Below, piece after piece: positions 9,003-17,853 of a DNA stretch of 64,000 nt; position 1 is the stretch's first letter; each line of letters starts with the position of its first letter. The notes under the pieces are model-generated. The model was not told the DNA's origin. It searched no databases and was given only the letters and a program-made list of their open reading frames with translations. The stretch lies in NCBI RefSeq assembly GCF_017309585.1, contig NZ_CP071321.1, positions 124,001 through 188,000 of the forward strand, read 5' to 3'. The translations under genes and the position numbers were made by a program. This DNA comes from Nitrogeniibacter aestuarii. GTDB taxonomy: Bacteria; Pseudomonadota; Gammaproteobacteria; Burkholderiales; Rhodocyclaceae.

Positions 9003-10763
9003 CTATCTTGCCGTGCGCGGGGTCAGATTGGCTTCGAATTCCAGATCCTCGTAGTAGTTGCGCGAGTTGCTGTAACCCGGTCGCTCGGCCAGACCCGGCA
9101 GCTCCAGCGTGCCGGTCTTGCGCACGTAGTCCTTCCAGGCGGCCAGCATTTCGCCGAGCTTCTGCGGGTGGGCGGCGGCCAGGTCGTTCAGTTCGGTGCG
9201 GTCGTCGGCCAGGTTGTACAGCTCCCACTGGCCCGAGCCCCAGGGCGGGTTGGCGTAGACGATTTTCCAGTCGCCCTTGCGCAGTGCCTTGCGGCCACCG
9301 AGTTCCCACCCCATGGCGTCGTCCTTGCCATGGACGGCATCGGCCTCGCCGCGCAGGTAGGGCAGCATCGATTTGCCCTCCAGCGGCACCACGGTGTGAC
9401 CCTCATGGGTGCTCGGGTAGCGGGCGCCGGCCAGTTGATACACCGTCGGCGCGATGTCGGTCACGCGGAGCACTTCGCGCTTGACCGCGCCCTGCTTCAT
9501 GCCCGGCCCCCAGGCAATGGCCGGCACGGTGATGCCGCCCTCGTAGACATAGGCCTTGTACAGGTGGAACGGGGTGGCGCTCACCTGGGCCCATCCGGGC
9601 CCGTATTCGGCGAAGGAACCGGGCAGGCCGAGGTTGGCCGTGCTGTTGTCCATGACCTTGCGGATCCACTCGCGGGTGCGCGCCACGTCATAGACCGAGT
9701 TGCCGTCGGCACCGTTGTCGGAGAGGAAGAAGATGTAGGTGTTGTCCAGCTCGCCGCTACGCTTGAGATAGTCCAGCATGCGACCGATGTTGCGGTCCAT
9801 GCGGTCCACCATGGCGGCATACACCGCCATGCGGCGGGCTTCCGAGCGCTTCTGTTCGGGGGTCAGGGTGTCCCACTTTGGCCACACCGGATTGCCCGGA
9901 TAGGCGGCGGTCTGCTCACCGACGATGCCCAGCGTGCGCATGCGCTCGAGGCGCTCTTTGCGCAGGGCCTCGTAGCCGGCCTTGTAGCGATCTTCGTACT
10001 TCTTGATGTCCACCTCTGGCGCCTGAAGTGGCCAGTGCGGGGCGGTGTAGGCCAGGTAGGCGAAGAACGGCTTGCCGGTGTCCTTGCCGGTCTCGAGATA
10101 GTCGATCAGCTTGTCGGTGTAGAAGTCCGAAGAGTAGAAATCCTTCGGAATGTTCACCTGCTGGCCGTTCTCGCGGTAGACGGCCATGGGCGTCTTGTCG
10201 GGGTTGCCGGCAATGACGCCGAGCTGGTCGCCGAAGTGGCTGGCGCCGCCCTGGACCATGGCGTAGGACTGCTCGAACCCGCGCGCCGCGGGGCTGAATT
10301 CCTCCGGTACGCCCAGGTGCCATTTTCCGGTCATGGCGGTACGGTAGCCGGCGCCCTTGAGCACTTCGGCCATGGTGACGACCCGATTGTTCAGGTGCCC
10401 TTCATAGCCGGGCTTGCCGCGCTGCTCGGCGACCAGCAGTTCGCCCATGTCGCCGAAGCCGGCCAGGTGGTTGTCGCTGCCCGACATGAGCATGGCACGG
10501 GTGGGCGAGCAGAACGGGGAGGCGTAGAACTGCGTCATCGTCACGCCTTCCTGGGCCAGGGTGTCGAGGTTGGGGGTGGCGATTTCGCCCCCGAAGCGGC
10601 CGATGTCGGAGTAGCCCAGATCGTCGGCCACGACGATCAGGATGTTGGGGCGCTTCTGCGGTGCCGCCTGGGCGATGGCCGCCTGGCAGAGTCCGGTGAG
10701 GGCGGCCAGCCCGAGGCACAGGCTGCGGGCCAGTCGGGTCGAGTGTCGTGGGGTGTTTGTCAT
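9003..10763 (-). CDS. Secreted arylsulfatase (type I, Cys-type)
   Basis: A 586-residue sulfatase with a signal peptide (about 1-34), the metal-binding VADDLGYSD near 45-53, and the maturation signature CSPTR at C85-R89. In this family the Cys is converted to formylglycine by an anaerobic or FGE-type maturase, which is not in the window. The C-terminal region carries TDIAPTVYQLAG and GHTVVPLEGKS. AGGAGA precedes the ATG on the minus strand. It is flanked by a porin upstream and a multiheme cytochrome downstream in the same direction, suggesting uptake and desulfation of an organosulfate. The substrate is unknown. Confidence 0.92.
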   Translation of the reverse strand: MTNTPRHSTRLARSLCLGLAALTGLCQAAIAQAAPQKRPNILIVVADDLGYSDIGRFGGEIATPNLDTLAQEGVTMTQFYASPFCSPTRAMLMSGSDNHLAGFGDMGELLVAEQRGKPGYEGHLNNRVVTMAEVLKGAGYRTAMTGKWHLGVPEEFSPAARGFEQSYAMVQGGASHFGDQLGVIAGNPDKTPMAVYRENGQQVNIPKDFYSSDFYTDKLIDYLETGKDTGKPFFAYLAYTAPHWPLQAPEVDIKKYEDRYKAGYEALRKERLERMRTLGIVGEQTAAYPGNPVWPKWDTLTPEQKRSEARRMAVYAAMVDRMDRNIGRMLDYLKRSGELDNTYIFFLSDNGADGNSVYDVARTREWIRKVMDNSTANLGLPGSFAEYGPGWAQVSATPFHLYKAYVYEGGITVPAIAWGPGMKQGAVKREVLRVTDIAPTVYQLAGARYPSTHEGHTVVPLEGKSMLPYLRGEADAVHGKDDAMGWELGGRKALRKGDWKIVYANPPWGSGQWELYNLADDRTELNDLAAAHPQKLGEMLAAWKDYVRKTGTLELPGLAERPGYSNSRNYYEDLEFEANLTPRTAR

Positions 10764-10897
10764 GTGTGTCTCCTGTGGCCGACGGCCCCTGCGGCGGGGC
10801 GTCGGCGTGCGTGTCGTATCTGGGTGTCCCGTTGAAGGGCGGTCAATGAAAGGGCTCGGGGGGCGCGGCCATCGGGGCGGCGGCGCTTCCTGTTCGA

Positions 10898-12304
10898 TCA
10901 GAAGCTGGCCGAGATGCGGAATTCGGCGCTGCGAACGTCCTTGCCGCCGGCCTGCTTGATGGCGTCATCCACCGCGTAATGCTGCAGATCGAGGTCGATG
11001 GCGATGTTCTGGCTCGGGGTCCAGCGCCCGCCGACCAGGTAGGCGGTGCCGATAGCCCGTTCGTCGTTGCCGCGTGTGCCAGCCACCGGGCGCAGGCCCG
11101 GCAGATAGACGAAATCGTCGGTGCTCTGGCGCCAGCTCTTCAGCACTTCCATGTGCACGTAGGTCGTGGGCGTCGGCGAGAGAATGAACGAGGGGCCGGT
11201 CAGGATGATGTTGGACTGGGTGGTCACGCCGGCAATGCCGTACTCCCCGTTCTTGGGGTACAGACCGTCGAAGGTTCTGCTGGTCGAGCCGGTGGGTTTG
11301 CCGCCGCTGCCCACGTCGAAGTGGACCCCCAGCGCGGCCTTGAAGGGGGTGTCGAGCTTGTACTGGGTGAGGCTGCGGATCCCCCAGGCGCTGATGTCGC
11401 GGTCGGCGTGCTCGCCGGCCTGGGCCATGACGTCCCAGGTCCACTTGTACTTTTCGGTGTTGCCGAAGTAGCGCACGCCTACGGTGTGCCGGTCTTCTTC
11501 GCCGGCCACGCCCTGGAAGAGGCGCGATTCGATATGGCGGGTGAAGGCATAGACGTCGAGCGCCGTGCCTGTGCTCAGCGGCAGGGTGCCGTAAGCGCCG
11601 TAGATCTGGGTGTCCTCATCGGCGCGGTTGTTCATGGCGCCGTCTTCATAAACGATGGGTTGAAGCGCGACCAGATCGAGGCGTTTGCCGTCCCGGGCCT
11701 TGACGGTGCCGCGCACGCCGTCAAAGGCGAGGCGCACGTTGCGCAAATCGCCGATGTTGAACAGGGCGCCCTGGCCGAACAGGATCTCCTGGCGACCGAC
11801 CCGCACCGTGCTGCGGGTATCGCCGAGCGTGAAGTTCACATCGACGAAGGCCTGGGCCACATCGGTGCCGTTACCGTCGCGTGGTGTCGGCAGCTTGGCG
11901 CCCCAGGTGCTGGTGTTCTGCATCTGCAGGAAGGCTCGCACCGCGTCGTCGAACAGGTGAAGATCCGCATGCAGCTGGAGGCGCTGCATCATGAAGGAAT
12001 CGTCCTTGAACGGGCCAAGGGCGAAGTCCGGGTTGGTGATGGTGCGGTGGGTGTAGCGCATGTCGCCGCCGAGCACCAGCCAGGCCGAGGGCCCCAGATC
12101 GTGAAAGCGCACCGCATCGAGCGGTTCGGTCCGTCGCGCCGGGTCCTTGAGAAAGCGGTAATCGGCGGCCCAGCGTGAGGGGCCTTGCGGCAGGGGCCGG
12201 GGGGATTCGGGCGGGTTGGCGGATTGGGCCTGAGCGGTGGCGGGCAGGGTGGCGCCGGCGAGCGAGATCGCGCCGGCGGCCAGTGCGATGGCCGTCTTGT
12301 ACAT
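10898..12304 (-). CDS. Outer-membrane porin, alginate-export (AlgE-like) family
   Basis: A 468-residue protein with a signal peptide (MYKTAIALAAGAISL ... ATAQA) and a long beta-barrel-like sequence with alternating residues. It contains VRVGRQEILFGQGAL and ends in phenylalanine (ISASF), the outer-membrane C-terminal signature. The ATG at 12304 is chosen because GGAGACAACC precedes it; an in-frame ATG four codons upstream has no such site. It is the first gene of the operon with the sulfatase and cytochrome and lies 88 bp downstream of a sigma-54 promoter motif. The likely function is uptake of an acidic or sulfated organic substrate. Confidence 0.85.
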   Translation of the reverse strand: MYKTAIALAAGAISLAGATLPATAQAQSANPPESPRPLPQGPSRWAADYRFLKDPARRTEPLDAVRFHDLGPSAWLVLGGDMRYTHRTITNPDFALGPFKDDSFMMQRLQLHADLHLFDDAVRAFLQMQNTSTWGAKLPTPRDGNGTDVAQAFVDVNFTLGDTRSTVRVGRQEILFGQGALFNIGDLRNVRLAFDGVRGTVKARDGKRLDLVALQPIVYEDGAMNNRADEDTQIYGAYGTLPLSTGTALDVYAFTRHIESRLFQGVAGEEDRHTVGVRYFGNTEKYKWTWDVMAQAGEHADRDISAWGIRSLTQYKLDTPFKAALGVHFDVGSGGKPTGSTSRTFDGLYPKNGEYGIAGVTTQSNIILTGPSFILSPTPTTYVHMEVLKSWRQSTDDFVYLPGLRPVAGTRGNDERAIGTAYLVGGRWTPSQNIAIDLDLQHYAVDDAIKQAGGKDVRSAEFRISASF

Positions 12305-12391
12305 GGTTGTCTCCAATGTTGTTTTCTCTTTCTTGTGTTGCCGCGGGCGCTCCGGTCATCGAGTGACGCGGCGCTCGCGGTGGAGAGCTAT

Positions 12392-12407
12392 TGCAACCGA
12401 CGTGCCA
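12392..12407 (-). promoter_or_regulatory. Sigma-54 (-24/-12) promoter of the porin operon
   Basis: Read on the minus strand, TGGCAC-GTCGG-TTGCA has the invariant GG and GC dinucleotides 12 bp apart and matches the full consensus. It faces the porin gene. The neighbouring operon encodes a sensor kinase and a sigma-54-activating response regulator. An AT-rich inverted repeat (AAAAAT/ATTTTT at 12467-12484) lies about 60-90 bp upstream, where an activator site would be expected. Confidence 0.82.
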
Positions 12408-12584
12408 GCCCGCCGGCGTCCATGACAACGGAATTCAAGGGGTGGTGCGCCTGCCCTGAAAGCCGTAAAAATCTCGATATTTTTGATTGAAAGGAAAAAT
12501 GCGGGCGTCAGCGGCGCGGGTCGCTTCGGCCGGCCGGACTGGTCAAAAATCGACCGCCCGGTGCGGACGGGTGGGCAAAATCTG

Positions 12585-12620
12585 CCCGGCCCCGGCCCCG
12601 GCCCCGGCCCCGGGCCCGGG
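12585..12620. repeat. Hexanucleotide tandem repeat (4 x CCCGGC + 2 x CCCGGG)
   Basis: Six consecutive 6-bp units lie 8 bp beyond the stop of the response regulator gene. The last two units are self-complementary, so the array can fold. It may vary in copy number and may act as the 3' end of the regulator transcript. Confidence 0.85.
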
Positions 12621-12628
12621 GATGGGGT

Positions 12629-13987
12629 TCAGTCGGTGAGTTTGTTGCGCAGGGTCGCCCGGGTGACGCCGAGCAGACTGGCCGCCTGTGTCTTGTTGCC
12701 GCCGCACAGGTAGAGCACGTGCTCGATGTATTCGCCCTCGATCTCGCTGAGCGGGCGAATCGTGTCGGGGTCGGCGGCCCAGGCCGGGGCGCCGGGTGTC
12801 CGCTCGTCATGCAGCTCCCGCGGCAGGTGGGTGCTGCTGATGGTGCCGCCGCCGGACAGAATCGCGGCTCGCTCCATCACGTTGCGCAGCTCGCGGATAT
12901 TGCCCGGCCACGGGTAGGAGAGCAGCAGGGGCGGCACTTCGGGGGCGATGGCGGGCACGTCGATGCCGATCTCAGGGGCCACCTGCTCGAGAAAATGCCG
13001 CGCCAGGGTCAGGATGTCCTGCTGCCGGTCGCGCAGGGGCGGGATGTCGATGGCCGCCACATTCAGGCGGAAGTAGAGATCCTCGCGGAAGCTGCCGTCC
13101 TGGATCATGGCGCGCAGGTCGCGATGGGTAGCGGCGACGAAGCGCACGTCGACGCTGATCTCGGTCTGCCCGCCCAGGCGGCGGAAGCGTTGGGTTTCGA
13201 GTACGCGTAGCAACTTGGGCTGCAGGGCCGGCGCCAGATCGCCGATCTCGTCGAGAAACAGCGTGCCCCCATCGGCCAGTTCGAGCAGGCCCCGCTTGGT
13301 GTGCTTGGCGTCGGTGAAGGCGCCGCGCTCATGGCCGAACAGTTCGGATTCGAGCAGGCCCTCGGGGAGCGAGGCGCAATTGAGCGTCACCCAGGGGCCG
13401 TCGGCCCGCATCGAGCGCTGATGGATGGTGTGGGCGATCTTCTCCTTGCCCACGCCCGACTCGCCCCGGATCAGCACCGGCACCTTGCCGGCGGCGGCCA
13501 CCTTGTGGGTGGTCTCCAGCATGTCGAGGAAGACGGCGGTGCCGCCACGCAGCTCGTCGGCGCTGGCGCTGCGGGCCTGTGCCCGACGCCATGCCACCTC
13601 GTGGCGCAGCTGTCGCGTCTCGAGTGCGCGCCGGATCAGCTCGCGCAGGTCCTCCAGATCGAAGGGCTTGTTGATGTAATCGTAGGCTCCGGCCTTCAGG
13701 CTGGCGACGGCGGTGCGCACCTCCGGATAGGCGGTCATGACGATGAACAGGGGCGCGCTGCCGGCCGCATCGTCCGCATCCACGCTGGCGCCCAGCACGT
13801 CGAGCCCGCCCATGTCGGGCAGATGCAGGTCGAGCAGGGTGAGCGCGTAGCGGTGCGTGCGCAGTTGCGCGAGCGCGGCGGCGCCGGTGCCCACGGCCTC
13901 GACCTCGAAACCCAGGCGTTTGAGGAAGCGGGCCACCGTGCTGCGCAGGGTGTCGTCGTCTTCAACGAGCAGAATCGATTGCGTCAT
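12629..13987 (-). CDS. NtrC-family sigma-54-dependent response regulator
   Basis: 452 residues: receiver domain (1-120; acidic D10/D11, phospho-acceptor D53, NKPF lysine near 109), AAA+ domain with GESGVGKE Walker A and LFLDEIGDL Walker B, and a C-terminal Fis-type HTH (GGNKTQAASLLGVTRATLRNKL). The sigma-54-contact loop reads GAFTDA rather than the canonical GAFTGA. The start overlaps the sensor gene by 26 nt, so the two form a coupled two-component pair. The best target candidate is the sigma-54 promoter at 12392-12407. Confidence 0.93.
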   Translation of the reverse strand: MTQSILLVEDDDTLRSTVARFLKRLGFEVEAVGTGAAALAQLRTHRYALTLLDLHLPDMGGLDVLGASVDADDAAGSAPLFIVMTAYPEVRTAVASLKAGAYDYINKPFDLEDLRELIRRALETRQLRHEVAWRRAQARSASADELRGGTAVFLDMLETTHKVAAAGKVPVLIRGESGVGKEKIAHTIHQRSMRADGPWVTLNCASLPEGLLESELFGHERGAFTDAKHTKRGLLELADGGTLFLDEIGDLAPALQPKLLRVLETQRFRRLGGQTEISVDVRFVAATHRDLRAMIQDGSFREDLYFRLNVAAIDIPPLRDRQQDILTLARHFLEQVAPEIGIDVPAIAPEVPPLLLSYPWPGNIRELRNVMERAAILSGGGTISSTHLPRELHDERTPGAPAWAADPDTIRPLSEIEGEYIEHVLYLCGGNKTQAASLLGVTRATLRNKLTD

Positions 13988-15989
13988 GGACTTGGATGGC
14001 GATGGGCCAGTGCAGGACGACCCGGGTACCCCGCCCCGGTTCGCTGTGGATGGAAATCTTGCCGCCGTGATCCTCGACGATCTTGCGCACGATGGGCAAG
14101 CCCAGGCCGCTGCCTTCGCGGCGTGTGGTGAAGAAGGGCTCGAAGATGCGGGCCAGCAGGTCGGGGGCGATGCCGGGGCCGGTGTCGGTCACGTCGAGTT
14201 CGACATGGTCGCGCCCGGGGGTCGCGGCGATGGTGATCGAGCCCCCGTCCGGCTGGACCTGGATGGCGTTCATCACCAGGTTGAGCAGCACCTGCTTGAG
14301 CTGGTGCCGGTCGGCCTGCAGCGGCGGCAGGTGATCGAGCTCGCCGACCGTGAACGCGATCTTGCGGCTGGTGGCATCGCGACGCGTCCAGAACAGCACG
14401 TCGTCGAGCGCGGCGCGCAAGGCGCATGGCTCCGGCGTGGGTGCATGCTGCGCGGCATAGCCATGGAAGCTGCGCAGAAAGGCCGACAGCCGGTCGATCT
14501 CGGATTCGAGCCGGGCCAGATCCTCGCGCGACTCGGTCGAGAGTTCGGGTCCGTATTGCAGCGATTGGGCGACCGCTTTCATGCCCCCCAGCGGGTTGCC
14601 GATCTCATGCGCCAGCCCCATGGTCAGTTCGCCCACCGTGGTGAGCTTCTCCATCTGGAACATCTGGCGGTCCAGCTCGCGGCGCTGGTCCTGCAGGGCG
14701 CGCCGTTCGAACACGGTGGCCAGTCGCTGGGCGACCAGTTCGAGCATGTCCTGCACCTGGGCCCGGACGCTTTCGTCATCGGCCTTGTCACCGGCCGGTT
14801 CGTAGGCGACGGTGAGGTGGCCGTGGGTCTGGCTTTCCGCCAGCAGAGGGGTGGACAGCTGCCGGGCCGTGTCGGGCGAGGTGCCGGTGGCGAGCTGTTG
14901 CCCGTCCCACTGGACCGCCACTGCGGTGGTGTCGGGCCGGGCGAAACCCGAGCGCAAGGCGTTGGCGACATCGTGCAGCATGACGCGCAAGGGGGTGTTC
15001 AGGTCTTCGCTGGCCTTGAAGACGGCGTGCAGGCAGGCCTGCTCGCGCACACGCGCCGCGAGGGCGCGCTTGGCCTTCAGCAGGTCGGCCGTGCGTCGCT
15101 TGACCGAACGCCGCAGGGTCCACAGCCACACCAGCAGGATCAGCACGGTAAACGCGGTCACCGCCGCCGCCTTGGCCAGATGACGCAGGTAGGCGGGCGG
15201 CTCGTCCACCATCGAACCGAGCCAGCGGTCGAATACGGCCTGCCGTGCCTCCGGATCGACCCGGGCATAGCCGGCCGCGATCAGCTCCCGCATGGCATCG
15301 TTGCCCTTGAGGACGGCCCAGTGCGCCGTGAGGGTGCGCAGAGGCGGCGAGTGGCGAAACTCCGATGCCTTGCCGGCCCGGTTGAGCAGGTAGGCGGCCT
15401 GCTGATCGGGCAGGCAGAACACCTTGATGTCGCCGTTGAGGGCCGCGTCCACAAGGGCGACGAAACTCGGATACGGCGCCAGGTTGAACGAGCCGCCATC
15501 CTTGAGTTCGGTCGGGCACACGCCCCCGCGACGCACGCCCACCAGAAAACCGCGCGTGCTTTTCGCGTCCACGATGCCGCTGATGCTCTTGTGGAAGTAG
15601 AGCACCAGATTCGAGGGCATGTAGGCGGCCGAGATGTCGAGCCGGTCTTTCTCGACATCGGCGTTGGAGACGAAGTCGATGGCATCGACCTTGCCGGCCA
15701 GCAACAGGTCCTTGGCCTCGCGGTAGGTGACCGGGTGAAGCGTCACCTTGATGCCGGTGGCGTCCTGCCACAGGGACCACCGGTCCACCCCGAGCCCCTG
15801 GAGTTGACCGTCGGCGTCGCGAAAGACCCAGGGCGGGCTGTTGTCGCTCACCGCGACGGTGATCGAGCGCACGGGCGCGGGGTCGGCGAGGGCCATCTGC
15901 ACCCAGCACAGCAGGAGCGCCGCAACGAAGCCCCGTCGCAGGGAGCGCTGCCGGATCAGGGACAAGAATGCGGATGTGGGCAATGGCAC
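13962..15989 (-). CDS. Hybrid-sensing histidine kinase with periplasmic solute-binding domain
   Basis: About 675 residues if started at the GTG at 15989; the frame stays open to a GTG at 16088, so the start is uncertain. Order: signal/TM segment (RRGFVAALLLCWVQMALA), SBP_bac_3-like periplasmic domain (about 45-290), a TM helix (AAAVTAFTVLILLVWLWTL), a linker with GAF-like character, HisKA with phospho-acceptor His in GLAHEIGNPLGG, and HATPase (NLVMNAIQ, DTGPGIAPD, GSGLGLPIV). The periplasmic domain suggests direct sensing of a small external solute. It is paired with the overlapping NtrC-type regulator. Confidence 0.9.
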   Translation of the reverse strand: MPLPTSAFLSLIRQRSLRRGFVAALLLCWVQMALADPAPVRSITVAVSDNSPPWVFRDADGQLQGLGVDRWSLWQDATGIKVTLHPVTYREAKDLLLAGKVDAIDFVSNADVEKDRLDISAAYMPSNLVLYFHKSISGIVDAKSTRGFLVGVRRGGVCPTELKDGGSFNLAPYPSFVALVDAALNGDIKVFCLPDQQAAYLLNRAGKASEFRHSPPLRTLTAHWAVLKGNDAMRELIAAGYARVDPEARQAVFDRWLGSMVDEPPAYLRHLAKAAAVTAFTVLILLVWLWTLRRSVKRRTADLLKAKRALAARVREQACLHAVFKASEDLNTPLRVMLHDVANALRSGFARPDTTAVAVQWDGQQLATGTSPDTARQLSTPLLAESQTHGHLTVAYEPAGDKADDESVRAQVQDMLELVAQRLATVFERRALQDQRRELDRQMFQMEKLTTVGELTMGLAHEIGNPLGGMKAVAQSLQYGPELSTESREDLARLESEIDRLSAFLRSFHGYAAQHAPTPEPCALRAALDDVLFWTRRDATSRKIAFTVGELDHLPPLQADRHQLKQVLLNLVMNAIQVQPDGGSITIAATPGRDHVELDVTDTGPGIAPDLLARIFEPFFTTRREGSGLGLPIVRKIVEDHGGKISIHSEPGRGTRVVLHWPIAIQVHDAIDSAR

Positions 15990-16152
15990 CTCGGGTCGGC
16001 TTGGTGACGCTTCTGGGGGCAAGGGAAGTGGCTGCGAGATCAGCCTGTCGTGGGGCGATCCATGACCGCGCCGCCCTCGCGAGCACACCGGGACAAGGCA
16101 GCGCCTTATTCAGGATGCGCCCATCCGGACACGATTATCAACATACAAAAAA

Positions 16153-16190
16153 GGTATTAAAACGCGAGAAATAAGGTATTGGACGGTATT
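16153..16190. promoter_or_regulatory. Three GGTATT direct repeats upstream of dmpC
   Basis: GGTATT occurs at 16153-16158, 16175-16180 and 16185-16190 in the AT-rich gap between the sensor kinase and dmpC. Spacings are 22 and 10 bp, about two and one helical turns. This is the pattern of a multi-site operator. The regulator is unknown. Confidence 0.45.
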
Positions 16191-16243
16191 GGATTGGGTG
16201 CCTAGACTGGCTGCATATCGTTCCCACCTCTCCGAATACCGAC

Positions 16244-17704
16244 ATGCGTCAGATCGATCACTTCATCAATGGCGGCTTCACCGCCGGCAGCACCGGCAAG
16301 CGCTTCGAAAAGCGCTCGCCCCTCGACAACTCGGTGATCACCCGCATTGCCGAAGGCGGCAAGGCCGAGGTGGATGCGGCGGTGAAGGCGGCGCGCAGCG
16401 CGCTGCACGGTGACTGGGGTCGCATGACCACGGCCGGCCGTGTCGAGATGCTCCATGCGGTGGCCGACGAGATCACCCGCCGCTTCGACGACTTCGTGCA
16501 GGCCGAGATGGAAGACACCGGCCAGCCGGCGCATGTGATGGAGCATGTGTTCATCCCGCGTGGCGCGGCCAACTTCAAGATCTTCGCCGACGTGATCAAG
16601 AACGTGCCGACCGAGGCTTTCCAGATGGACACCCCGGATGGCGAAGGTGCGCTCAATTACGCGATTCGCGTGCCCAAGGGCGTGATCGGTGTGATCAGCC
16701 CGTGGAATGCCCCCTTCCTGCTCATGACCTGGAAGGTCGGCCCGGCCCTGGCCTGCGGCAATACCGTGATCGTGAAGCCCTCGGAAGAGACCCCGAACAC
16801 CGCCGCCCTGCTGGGCGAGGTGATGAACGCGGTCGGCGTGCCCGCCGGCGTTTATAACGTGGTCAACGGCTTTGGCCCGCAGTCGGCCGGTGAGTACATC
16901 ACCAGCCATCCGGGTGTGGATGCCATCACCTTCACGGGTGAAACCCGTACCGGCACGGCGATCATGAAAGCCGCCGCCGAAGGCACCCGTGACGTGTCCT
17001 TCGAGATGGGTGGCAAGAACGCCGGCATCGTGTTCGCCGATTGCGATTTCGACGCCGCGGTCGAAGGCGTCTTCCGCTCCGCCTTCCTCAACAGTGGTCA
17101 GGTCTGCCTGGGCACCGAGCGGGTCTATGTGGAGCGCCCGATCTTCGACAAGTTCGTCACTGCGCTCAAGGCCAAGGCAGAGTCGGTGAAATTCGGCCGC
17201 CCGCGCGACGCCGGTGCCAACTACGGCCCGCTGATCAGCAAGGAGCACCAGCAGAAGGTGCTCTCCTACTACAAGAAGGCGGTCGATGAAGGCGCCACCC
17301 TTGTCACCGGCGGTGGCGTGCCCGAGATGGGCGGCGAGCTGGCCGAGGGCAACTGGGTGCAGCCGACCATCTGGACCGGCCTGCCCGAGACCGCCTCGGT
17401 GGTGCGCGAAGAGATCTTCGGCCCCTGCTGCCACATCCGTCCCTTCGACAGCGAAGACGAAGTGGTGAATCTGGCCAACAACACCGACTACGGCCTGTCG
17501 ACCACCATCTGGACCACAAACCTCGCGCGCGCCCACCGCATGGCGGCCCGTGTCGACGTAGGCATCACCTGGATCAACAGCTGGTTCCTGCGCGACCTGC
17601 GCACCGCTTTCGGCGGCTCCAAGCAGTCGGGTATCGGCCGTGAGGGTGGCGTTCACTCTCTCGAGTTTTACACCGAACTACGCAACGTCTGCATCAAGCT
17701 ATGA
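16244..17704 (+). CDS. dmpC: 2-hydroxymuconate-6-semialdehyde dehydrogenase (DmpC)
   Basis: A 486-residue aldehyde dehydrogenase that oxidises the catechol ring-cleavage product with NAD+ to 2-hydroxymuconate. It is the entry to the dehydrogenase branch of the meta pathway. Catalytic residues are visible: N155 in SPWNAP, E254 in FEMGGKN and nucleophile C288 in SGQVCLG. It is the first gene of the downstream meta-cleavage operon. Its stop overlaps the start of a 50-codon ORF (ATGA at 17701). Confidence 0.93.
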   Translation: MRQIDHFINGGFTAGSTGKRFEKRSPLDNSVITRIAEGGKAEVDAAVKAARSALHGDWGRMTTAGRVEMLHAVADEITRRFDDFVQAEMEDTGQPAHVMEHVFIPRGAANFKIFADVIKNVPTEAFQMDTPDGEGALNYAIRVPKGVIGVISPWNAPFLLMTWKVGPALACGNTVIVKPSEETPNTAALLGEVMNAVGVPAGVYNVVNGFGPQSAGEYITSHPGVDAITFTGETRTGTAIMKAAAEGTRDVSFEMGGKNAGIVFADCDFDAAVEGVFRSAFLNSGQVCLGTERVYVERPIFDKFVTALKAKAESVKFGRPRDAGANYGPLISKEHQQKVLSYYKKAVDEGATLVTGGGVPEMGGELAEGNWVQPTIWTGLPETASVVREEIFGPCCHIRPFDSEDEVVNLANNTDYGLSTTIWTTNLARAHRMAARVDVGITWINSWFLRDLRTAFGGSKQSGIGREGGVHSLEFYTELRNVCIKL

Positions 17705-17853
17705 ATAAAGCTACTGCGCGCCCCGATCTTGCAACTGCGATGCTCACCGTACATTCGTACGGCTGCGCTTCTCGTCGCAACCTCGGCGCTGCTCGCGACG
17801 CTTTCCCCATAGCTTGCAGCTCTGAATTTGACCTTACGGTGAGTTTTCGATGA
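17701..17853 (+). CDS. Possible 50-codon coupling ORF between dmpC and dmpE
   Basis: A small ORF starting MNKATARPDLATAML and ending DLTVSFR. Its start overlaps the dmpC stop (ATGA) and its stop overlaps the dmpE start (ATGA), so both junctions have coupling geometry. No family is recognised. Inside it, CTCACCGTA (17743-17751) and TACGGTGAG (17835-17843) form an inverted repeat that could pair in the RNA. It may be a genuine leader or coupling peptide, or simply an open spacer. Confidence 0.4.
   Translation: MNKATARPDLATAMLTVHSYGCASRRNLGAARDAFPIACSSEFDLTVSFR

Noticed and set aside
7220..10835. Long plus-strand frames (e.g. 8228-9484, 8595-10835) opposite the cytochrome and sulfatase
   Set aside because: No domain pattern; the minus-strand genes show heme motifs and a sulfatase signature.
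11871..16007. Plus- and minus-strand frames overlapping the two-component genes (e.g. 13857-16007, 14788-16086)
   Set aside because: Shadows of the regulator and sensor, which have complete receiver, AAA+, HisKA and HATPase motifs.
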